Origin: Syntrophobacteria bacterium
GTDB lineage: Bacteria; Desulfobacterota; Syntrophobacteria; JARFUL01
Length of the DNA stretch: 16,979 bases
Assembly: GCA_029289015.1 (NCBI GenBank)
Contig: JARFUL010000144.1
Span: forward strand, 1 to 16,979
Reading direction: 5' to 3'
Below, in pieces: positions 6,169-11,580 of this stretch. A model generated the notes under the pieces. The model was not told the DNA's origin, ran no database searches, and saw only the letters and a program-made list of their open reading frames with translations. Every line of letters begins with the position of its first letter. Positions within the stretch are counted from its first letter, which is position 1. The position numbers and the translations under genes are program-made.

Positions 6169-6993
6169 GTGGCCCTTATAAAGGTTGACCCGGAAAAATG
6201 CGACATGGACGCAAGGTGCGTTGAGACCTGCCCGGTGCACATTTTGGCCCTGGACCCCGAAAAGGGGCCCGTGGTGAGGGAGGGAAGGGCGAAGTTCTGC
6301 ATCGGGTGCGGGCACTGCGTCGCGGTGTGCGAGACGCGCGCGCTGGACAACGTGCGCAACCCCCTTAGCCAGCACTCTCCCATCTCCTCCTGGCCGCCCG
6401 TAAGCCCCGAAAGCACGCTTGAGCTGCTGAAGTCCCGGCGCTCCATACGCTGCTACAGGGAGGAGCCGGTGGACAAAAAGACCCTGGAAGAGCTGATGGA
6501 AGCCGCTAGGTGGGCTCCCGCGGGGCACAACATGAGGCACCTCTCCTATATCATCGTGGATGGAAGGGACGCGGTCCTCAGGGTCCTCGGGAAGGTGGTG
6601 GACTGGATGCGCGAGATGGTGGAGGCCCAGGACAGCCTCGCGCTCCACTACCACTTTGACGCGCTGGTCCGGGCCCACGAGCGGGGCGAGGACAGGATTT
6701 TGCGGGGCGCGCCCCAGTTGATCGTCGCGCACGCGCCCAAGGGTCTTTGGATAGCCCAGATAGACACCGCGCTGGCCCTGGAATACGTGGAACTCTACGC
6801 GGTGAGCCTGGGCCTCGGGACCTGCTGGGCCGGGTTCGTGCAGGTGTGCGCGGATTCCTCCCCCGGGCTCGGCGAGTTCCTCGGCATCCCGGAAGACCGG
6901 GCCATTACCGGCGTCATGATGGTGGGCTACCCCAGGTATACCTACCGGTCCATCCCTACGAGAGCGCCTTTGGACCTGAGCTGGATCGAGTAG
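6169..6993 (+). CDS. Ferredoxin-nitroreductase fusion protein
   Basis: A 274-residue protein with a two-cluster ferredoxin module (1-60) fused to an FMN nitroreductase domain (~80-270). The second cluster motif is standard (Cys44, 47, 50, 54). The first has Cys11, Asp14, Cys17, Cys21, with Asp where the second Cys usually lies, as in Pyrococcus furiosus ferredoxin. The flavin domain shows SRRSIRCYREEPV, AARWAPAGHNMRHLSY, and GLGTCWAGFV. The likely role is ferredoxin-dependent reduction of an unknown acceptor. The GTG start has AAGGAG 8-9 bases upstream. It closes the tetR-led gene series, 91 bases after the thioesterase. Confidence 0.9.
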   Translation: MALIKVDPEKCDMDARCVETCPVHILALDPEKGPVVREGRAKFCIGCGHCVAVCETRALDNVRNPLSQHSPISSWPPVSPESTLELLKSRRSIRCYREEPVDKKTLEELMEAARWAPAGHNMRHLSYIIVDGRDAVLRVLGKVVDWMREMVEAQDSLALHYHFDALVRAHERGEDRILRGAPQLIVAHAPKGLWIAQIDTALALEYVELYAVSLGLGTCWAGFVQVCADSSPGLGEFLGIPEDRAITGVMMVGYPRYTYRSIPTRAPLDLSWIE

Positions 6994-7111
6994 GCGTTTT
7001 CCGCGTTTTGAATATCTAAGTCCAGTGAAAAACCTTCCCCAGCCGCGGGCCGGGCAGCATATTTAATAAATATAACCAGGGATTTACCAAGAGAAAAAAA
7101 GGAGCAGGACC

Positions 7112-7957
7112 ATGGAGAAGGAATTCACCGCGATTCAGCAGATGATCAGTACGGTCACGGATTTCGTCATCAAATACAGTTTTCAGGTCATTGGCGCGAT
7201 CATTATCCTGGTCATCGGGCTCTTTGTGGCCAGATGGGTGTCTAGGGTCGTATTCAGATTGTGCGAGAAGAAGGAGCTGGACATCACGCTCTCCCAGTTT
7301 CTGTCCAAGTCCGTGAATATCCTTATCCTGGGCTTCGTCGCGCTCATCGCGCTGGGCAAGTTCGGCATAACCATCGCTCCCTTTGTGGCCGCGCTCGGCG
7401 CGGGCGCGTTCGGCGCGAGCTTCGCTATCCAGGGCCCGCTCTCCAACTACGGCGCGGGGTTGGCCATCATAATCGGAAGGTACTTCACCGTGGGCGACAC
7501 CATCATGGTCAAGGGTATCCTGGGTCTGGTGGAGGAGGTGAAGCTGGCCTACACCATTTTGGTGGACGAGGACGGGGTGAAGATAACCATCCCCAACAAG
7601 CACGTGGTGGGCGAGATCATCCACAACTCCGGGGAGCACAGGATAGTGGAGGCCAGGGTGGGCATCAGCTACTCCTCGGACCCCCAAAACGCGGTGGAGG
7701 TCATAGGCCGGGTCCTGGCCGGAGCTGAGGGGGTGGCTTCGGAGCCCGCGCCCCGGATAGGTATCGAGGAGTTCGCGGACTCGTCGGTAAACATAGGCTA
7801 CCGCTACTGGGTTGAGACCGCGAAGTACTTCAGGACCTCCTACGAGATTAATATGGCGGTGAGGAACGGTTTGAAAGAGGCCCGCATAGAGATACCGTTC
7901 CCCCAGCGGGACGTGCACGTCATCTCCGAAGCCGCGGCCCAGCCCGCCGCGCTCTAG
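7112..7957 (+). CDS. mscS: Small-conductance mechanosensitive channel (MscS family)
   Basis: A 281-residue inner-membrane channel, close to the 286 residues of E. coli MscS. Three membrane segments are visible: ~18-44 (FQVIGAIIILVIGLFVARW), ~65-85 (VNILILGFVALIALGKF), and the pore helix ~90-125 with the alanine/glycine-rich APFVAALGAGAFGASFAIQ followed by the GPLSNYGAG turn. The C-terminal half is the usual beta domain (GDTIMVKGILGLVEEV, TIPNKHVVGEIIHN) and the alpha/beta vestibule ending in EIPFPQRDVH. The family releases solutes on hypo-osmotic shock. AAGGAG lies 8 bases before ATG. The 118-base upstream gap is AT-rich (near 7061-7075) and may hold its promoter. The gene converges on the VWA/OmpA lipoprotein gene. 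Confidence 0.95.
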   Translation: MEKEFTAIQQMISTVTDFVIKYSFQVIGAIIILVIGLFVARWVSRVVFRLCEKKELDITLSQFLSKSVNILILGFVALIALGKFGITIAPFVAALGAGAFGASFAIQGPLSNYGAGLAIIIGRYFTVGDTIMVKGILGLVEEVKLAYTILVDEDGVKITIPNKHVVGEIIHNSGEHRIVEARVGISYSSDPQNAVEVIGRVLAGAEGVASEPAPRIGIEEFADSSVNIGYRYWVETAKYFRTSYEINMAVRNGLKEARIEIPFPQRDVHVISEAAAQPAAL

Positions 7958-7968
7958 TCTCTTGGCCG

Positions 7969-8010
7969 AAAAAAACCGGCGTGATGGGAACCGCTCCCCC
8001 GTCACGCCGG
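7969..8010 (-). terminator. Rho-independent terminator of the envelope gene cluster
   Basis: On the minus strand CCGGCGTGA (8010-8002) pairs with TCACGCCGG (7984-7976), a perfect 9-bp stem followed by seven Ts (7975-7969). It ends the minus-strand envelope transcripts 28 bases after the lipoprotein stop codon. For mscS on the plus strand it has no T tract. Confidence 0.93.
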
Positions 8011-8038
8011 CCCTCGGATATCCGCTCTTTTCAGCCTC

Positions 8039-9142
8039 TTAGGGAAGGACCTTGAATTCGATCCTCCTGTTCTTCGCGCGCCCAGCGCGGGTCGCGTTTG
8101 AGGCCGCGGGCTTCGAGAAGCCGTAGCCCTTCGCGGTGAGCTGCTTCACGTCAACCCCCCGGAAGATGAGGTAGTTCATCACCTCCCTGGCCCTGTTCTG
8201 GGAGAGCCGCGTGTTGAAGGGCCCGCTCCCCCGGTTGTCGGTGTGGCCCTGGACCTCCATCATGGACCCGGGGCTCCGCTTGATTATCTCCGCGGCCCTG
8301 TTCAGGGGCTCGTGATACATCTCCTTGATGTCCCACTTTCCCGTGTCGAAGCGGACATCAATGACCCAGCATCCCCTCTCGTCCACCCTCGCGCCCCTAA
8401 GGGTGCCCGGGCACCGGTCCTTCTCGTCGAGCACGCCGTCCAGGTCTGCGTCGGCCCTGGACTGGAAGAAGACCTCTTTGACGAACGCGGCCATATCCTC
8501 CTCGGTGTTTATGCTCGCGGCGCTGACGGAGAACCCGCACAGGCTGGTAAGGGCTATCTTGTTGAGCAGCTCCTCGCCCGCGGGGTCGTTCCCCACCACC
8601 ACGGTGTAGATGCAGATCCTGTCGCCGTAGCGGTCCACCATCTTCCGGGCCGCATCGAGGGGCGAATCGTCCATCTCCTTGCCGTCGCTCACTATGATGA
8701 CCGCTATCTGGCCGTGGGAGGCCTCGAGGTCCTGGGCGGCCGCGTCAATGGCCACGGTGAGGGGGCTGTCGCCCCCCGCTCCTCCCGCGGATTTCAGCGC
8801 GGCTTCGAGCCCCTCTTTGGTGTAGGGTTCGAGCCCGTAGACCAAAACCGTCTTCCTGCTAAACAGCGGGAATAGCTGGCCGAAGGTCCTGAGCGCTCCG
8901 CTCATTCTCAGCTCCGGGATGGACTGGTTCATCCGGCTTATGAAGTCCTTGGCAGCGCGGAGCTTCCCGTCCTGGCCCATGGAGCCGGACGCGTCCAGGA
9001 TAACGAGAAAGTCGTTCACCCTCTGGGCGTAGGCCATCACCATTATGGGCTCGTATTCGGTGGTGGCCTTCTTGGGCCCGCAGCCCATAAGCAGGGTGAA
9101 CATCATCAAGAAACAAATGGGGTAGAAAAGCTTCCTTGTCAT
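8039..9142 (-). CDS. VWA/OmpA-domain lipoprotein
   Basis: A 367-residue lipoprotein. The signal peptide ends in a lipobox LMGC (Cys21), followed by Gly, so the Lol rule predicts the outer membrane. Residues ~44-235 form a von Willebrand A domain with MIDAS motif DASGS (50-54) and strand IAVIIVSDG. A thrombospondin-type-3-like calcium repeat (DADLDGVLDEKDRCPGT) bridges to an OmpA-like peptidoglycan-binding domain (~265-367) with VQGHTDNRGS, LSQNRAREVMNYL, and a terminal NRRIEFKVLP. It probably links the outer membrane to the cell wall and binds a partner through the VWA domain. ATG 9142 is chosen over 9169 because AGAGGAG lies about 8 bases upstream and the signal peptide then starts properly. 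Confidence 0.92.
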   Translation of the reverse strand: MTRKLFYPICFLMMFTLLMGCGPKKATTEYEPIMVMAYAQRVNDFLVILDASGSMGQDGKLRAAKDFISRMNQSIPELRMSGALRTFGQLFPLFSRKTVLVYGLEPYTKEGLEAALKSAGGAGGDSPLTVAIDAAAQDLEASHGQIAVIIVSDGKEMDDSPLDAARKMVDRYGDRICIYTVVVGNDPAGEELLNKIALTSLCGFSVSAASINTEEDMAAFVKEVFFQSRADADLDGVLDEKDRCPGTLRGARVDERGCWVIDVRFDTGKWDIKEMYHEPLNRAAEIIKRSPGSMMEVQGHTDNRGSGPFNTRLSQNRAREVMNYLIFRGVDVKQLTAKGYGFSKPAASNATRAGRAKNRRIEFKVLP

Positions 9143-9192
9143 AATGCGATCTCCTCTTTGGGCTGACAACCCCTTGGCCTGATGGATAAGGT

Positions 9193-9210
9193 ATCTAGTA
9201 TTGCCTAGAT
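9193..9210. repeat. Inverted repeat ATCTAG-N6-CTAGAT
   Basis: A perfect 6-bp inverted repeat with centre TATTGC lies in the 90-base gap between the two minus-strand lipoprotein genes. It could be an operator or a small intergenic hairpin that tunes the downstream gene. Confidence 0.35.
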
Positions 9211-9232
9211 AAGAGCCTGATATACTTATATA

Positions 9233-9658
9233 TTACTCCGCTTCTTTGAGGGATTTATCTATCTCCTTTTCCAGCCTTTCCAGCACCTTTTCCAGGATGG
9301 AGAAGGTCTTTTCCAGGTTCTTGTCCACGATCTCGTCCCTCTTCTTTTTCATTGCCCTCTTTCTCTGGGCCCTTGTGGATCTTGTGTCTGCGACCTCGTC
9401 CTTCATCGCGGCGACGAATCTCTTGAGCGCGGCCTCAACCTCCTTGACCTCTCCCCTCAGTTTCATGAGCTGCTCATTGCTCGCGGTCCTTAGAGCTGAA
9501 ACTTTCCCTTCCAGCCTGCTTACCTTGTCTTCCAGCTCCCTTTGCTGGGCCTTGATAAGCTGGATCTCCCTGTCGGTCTCCACCATTTTGGGATAGCAGC
9601 CCGGAAGCCACAGAGCGATAAGGACCAAAACCAGGGTGAGTCTGGTAAAGCTCTTCAT
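9233..9658 (-). CDS. Coiled-coil lipoprotein
   Basis: A 141-residue lipoprotein. The signal peptide (MKSFTR, then hydrophobic LTLVLVLIALWLPGC) has its lipobox Cys at 21. The next residue is Tyr, so no Asp retention signal: outer membrane expected. The whole mature part is charged, heptad-patterned helix (IQLIKAQQRELEDKVSRLE, then EVKEVEAALKRFVAAMKDEV, a basic KRAMKKKRDE stretch, and FSILEKVLERLEKEIDKSL). Plan and size recall Lpp-like outer-membrane tethers, but no C-terminal lysine for peptidoglycan linkage stands out. ATG 9658 is preferred because AAGAGGA lies 7-8 bases upstream; an in-frame TTG at 9676 adds six residues. It precedes the VWA/OmpA lipoprotein in the same direction. Confidence 0.85.
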   Translation of the reverse strand: MKSFTRLTLVLVLIALWLPGCYPKMVETDREIQLIKAQQRELEDKVSRLEGKVSALRTASNEQLMKLRGEVKEVEAALKRFVAAMKDEVADTRSTRAQRKRAMKKKRDEIVDKNLEKTFSILEKVLERLEKEIDKSLKEAE

Positions 9659-9680
9659 CTGAGATTCCTCTTTCAAAGGG

Positions 9681-10034
9681 TCAGGCGCCGCCCCTGCCGC
9701 CCTCGGGCTCCCCCGTATACTGGTAGTGGGTCGCGTCCAGGTTCAGCATTTTGCCCTCGAACCTGACACGGCCCCCGGGGACCGAGGTCAGTATATAGGC
9801 CGAGAGAGCGCCGTCTTCGTTGTGAACGGCCTTGAGGGAAGCCCTGTCCTGGCCCAGGTAGCCGGTCATCTCATCCGCAATTCTTGCCCCGTCCGCCCAC
9901 GGGGCCACGCTGTGCCAGCCCGAAGAGACGTCGAGGTCGTAGCCGGGCAGCACGAGCACCAGGGCCTTGTAGATGTTGTCTGCGTGCACCTCGTAGAGTG
10001 TCGCGTCGGGATAGCGGACAAGGAGCGAATCCAT
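9681..10034 (-). CDS. Hypothetical protein in envelope cluster
   Basis: A 117-residue soluble protein if it starts at ATG 10034, which has AAGGAG 12 bases upstream. An in-frame GTG at 10106 would give 141 residues beginning with a plausible ILERFFGRSG and only a weak site, so the start is uncertain. The protein looks like a compact alpha/beta fold: YPDATLYEVHADNIYKALV, a central DVSSGWHSVAPWADG, AHIADEM-like helix ARIADEMTGYL, and two terminal strands AYILTSVPGGRVRFEGKML. It has no signal peptide, no membrane segment, and a glycine-rich tail. I do not recognise the family. It lies between the AsmA-like gene and the coiled-coil lipoprotein (22 bases to the latter), probably in their operon. 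Confidence 0.65.
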   Translation of the reverse strand: MDSLLVRYPDATLYEVHADNIYKALVLVLPGYDLDVSSGWHSVAPWADGARIADEMTGYLGQDRASLKAVHNEDGALSAYILTSVPGGRVRFEGKMLNLDATHYQYTGEPEGGRGGA

Positions 10035-10171
10035 AGAGGGTCTTTGCTCCTTGGGTATGGCTTTGATGCCGGCTCCCGAGCGGCCGAAAAATCTTTCGAG
10101 AATCACTTCGGAACCCCAGGACGTATTGTTTTTAGGGAGTGGGGCAGCTCTTTTCTTGGCGGCCCTTTTGC

Positions 10172-10918
10172 CTACCTGAAAAGCCCCTTGAGCCTGTCCG
10201 TGATCTCCCCGGTCTTCTTCTTTACGGTCTCGGTGGTCTTGCCCAGCTTGCCGCCCAGCTCCTTGATGAACTCCTTGGATCCTGTCGCGGTGGAGTAGGA
10301 GACCCTTCCCAGCTCTTTGAAGACCTCCTCCATGGTCTCCTCGAGGCCCATCTCCTTCTTCTTGCCTATGTCCTTGAGCTCGATGCGGGGCAGCGGGGTC
10401 TTCACGCCCTTGCCCCCGGTGAGGGTGGTGGCCAGGGTCACCGCGCCGTCCTCGAAGACCAGCCGGTCGATCACCACCTTCTTTGCGGGCTTTTCCGACT
10501 TTTTGGGCGCGGGCCCGGCCCCGGGCTTCTTGAGGTTGTCCAAAAAAGCGCTGAGGTTGGTCTTGCCCAGCCCCGCGACCTCGTAGGTGACGTCCGCGCC
10601 CTTGATCTTCACCTCCTTTACCCGGACCGTATCCTTGAGGAGCGAGCCCGTGTCCAAAGAGACGAAGATATTTCCCAGATAGATCATCCTGGGGGACTTG
10701 AAACCGGGAGGGTTGCCCAGCATGAAGCCGCTGAGGGAGAGGGTCCCGTCCATGATGGAGAGCCTGCACTTTTCCAGCCGGGTCTCCACCTTGAGCACGT
10801 CGCCCCCCGCCTCGTTGACCGCCTTTTCGATGATCCTGTCAATGAACACAAGCGCGCCGCCGGCTGCGAGGACGAGAATAAGCACCAGTCCGATCACACC
10901 ATAGAGCACCTTTTTCAT
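10172..10918 (-). CDS. AsmA-like membrane-anchored periplasmic protein
   Basis: A 248-residue protein with one N-terminal membrane helix (~4-26, VLYGVIGLVLILVLAAGGALVF) and an AsmA/DUF748-like periplasmic domain. The segment SLSGFMLGNPPGFKSPRMI and the following YLGNIFVSLDTGSLLKDTV, with a repeating beta pattern, are characteristic, as is VVIDRLVFEDGAVTLATTL in the second repeat. A low-complexity linker PGAGPAPKKSEKPAKK separates the halves. The C-terminus is helical and lysine-rich. The family is linked to outer-membrane assembly and lipid transfer. GGAGGAGG lies 4-7 bases before ATG, one of the strongest sites in the window. It is the first gene of the minus-strand envelope series. Confidence 0.82.
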   Translation of the reverse strand: MKKVLYGVIGLVLILVLAAGGALVFIDRIIEKAVNEAGGDVLKVETRLEKCRLSIMDGTLSLSGFMLGNPPGFKSPRMIYLGNIFVSLDTGSLLKDTVRVKEVKIKGADVTYEVAGLGKTNLSAFLDNLKKPGAGPAPKKSEKPAKKVVIDRLVFEDGAVTLATTLTGGKGVKTPLPRIELKDIGKKKEMGLEETMEEVFKELGRVSYSTATGSKEFIKELGGKLGKTTETVKKKTGEITDRLKGLFR

Positions 10919-11145
10919 TCCACCTCCTCCTCAGACCGCTGACACAGGTGGACGGGTCCACCCCCGTTCAGCAGTTTTATGAGGTCCAATTACCAGGGTC
11001 ATGGTTTCGGAAAAAACGAGAGAGCGCAGGCAAAGACGACTTGCACCGAACTCGGGTCGGGTGAAGCGGCTTAGAAAGCCGTATAATCTGTATTATAACA
11101 CTGTAATGGAGCTATGTGGTAGGGGCAAATTGAAGATTTAGTGAC
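10919..11145. other. Intergenic region with hairpins and opposed TATAAT boxes
   Basis: This 227-base gap lies upstream of the AsmA-like gene and downstream of the mini flagellar gene. It contains GGTGGA-CGGG-TCCACC (10947-10962), the hairpin CGGCTT-AGA-AAGCCG (11067-11081), and next to it TATAAT-CTGT-ATTATA (11082-11097), which places a perfect -10 box on each strand. On the minus strand this box could serve the envelope cluster, but its -35 (ACCACA with 17-base spacing) is poor. The hairpin at 11067-11081 follows the mini flagellar gene but has no T run in that direction. I see no gene here. Confidence 0.4.
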
Positions 11146-11307
11146 CTAACCCACAGTATCGAGCAGCTTTCCCCAAAGATCGGTCTCAACCCCGAGGAAC
11201 TTCACATTGGCCTCGTAGCTCCTCTGCGCGGAGATCATGGAGACCATCTCCTCCGAGAGATTGACGTTGGCCAGGTTGTGCGCGCTAGCGCCATTTATCG
11301 CGGCCAT
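11146..11307 (-). CDS. Mini flagellar rod/hook-type protein (53 aa)
   Basis: The frame runs from ATG (11307) to TAG (11148-11146). AGGGGGAG lies about 5 bases before the ATG, an excellent ribosome binding site. Residues 10-30 read HNLANVN followed by LSEEMVSMISAQRSY, then EANVKFLGVETDLWGKLLDTVG: the terminal signature of flagellar rod/hook proteins (FlgC, FlgG, FlgE and relatives; Pfam Flg_bbr_C). NLANVN also resembles the N-terminal NNIANVNT motif, so the protein looks like both terminal helices joined with the body removed. FlgC itself is ~130-150 residues. No other flagellar gene is nearby. Upstream sit a cyclic di-GMP-I riboswitch and a sigma28-like promoter, which argue for expression rather than decay. 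It may alternatively be a remnant. Confidence 0.75.
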   Translation of the reverse strand: MAAINGASAHNLANVNLSEEMVSMISAQRSYEANVKFLGVETDLWGKLLDTVG

Positions 11308-11341
11308 TTCCACTCCCCCTGAAGGCCCCGGAATATTTAAA

Positions 11342-11368
11342 GCCCATCCTTCTCTTAAAAGAATGGGC
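11342..11368 (-). terminator. Riboswitch expression-platform hairpin
   Basis: On the minus strand GCCCATTCTTTT pairs with AGAAGGATGGGC around loop AAG: 12 pairs, two of them G-T. TTTAAATATT follows. It lies between the aptamer and the ribosome binding site of the mini flagellar gene, so it is the likely terminator switch, although the T run is weak. Confidence 0.55.
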
Positions 11369-11379
11369 GGTAATAGATT

Positions 11380-11456
11380 TCAGCAGGTAGCCCCGCTGTC
11401 CCGGGGGGACCGGTGGCTTTGCGTCCCACTCTTGCGAGAGGTTTGCCTTTTTCTGA
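11380..11456 (-). ncRNA. Cyclic di-GMP-I (GEMM-I) riboswitch
   Basis: Read on the minus strand, all three conserved blocks of the GEMM-I aptamer appear in order. GGCAAACC is at 11447-11440; a hairpin CTCTC-GCAA-GAGTG with a GNRA tetraloop follows; GGGACGCAAAGCC is at 11427-11415; a GTCCC/GGGAC stem comes next; and AGCGGGGCTACCT is at 11397-11385, the tetraloop-receptor strand. TCAG (11456-11453) and CTGA (11383-11380) can close the base. These match the well-known Vibrio Vc2 aptamer almost block for block. It binds cyclic di-GMP and should control the mini flagellar gene 70 bases downstream. Whether it turns expression on or off cannot be decided by eye. Confidence 0.93.
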
Positions 11457-11462
11457 TTATTC

Positions 11463-11489
11463 GTATCGGATGGTTCAAGAAAAAGTTGA
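11463..11489 (-). promoter_or_regulatory. Sigma28 (FliA)-like flagellar promoter
   Basis: The minus strand reads TCAACTTT (11489-11482), 11 bases, then TCCGATAC (11470-11463). The FliA consensus is TAAAGTTT-N11-GCCGATAA, so 12 of 16 positions match with exact spacing. The predicted start, near 11456, coincides with the 5' edge of the riboswitch aptamer. No good sigma70 pair is visible there. Confidence 0.5.
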
Positions 11490-11580
11490 GAACTATTTTG
11501 AACCTTTTTCCTCCCCCGCGCTGATCTGGCAATTTTCAGGATAAGAAGATATCATTGCCGGGAAGGTAGGCCCCGGGCTC

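Noticed and set aside
10107..10769. N-terminal two thirds of a 362-codon minus-strand frame (9681-10769)
   Set aside because: This part is an out-of-frame reading of the AsmA-like gene, rich in Gly, Arg and Gln. Only the 3' portion after ~10106 is taken as a gene.
11308..11380. In-frame upstream extension of the mini flagellar ORF through the riboswitch hairpin
   Set aside because: The frame is open but encodes sequence unlike flagellar proteins, and the strong ribosome binding site fixes the start at 11307.
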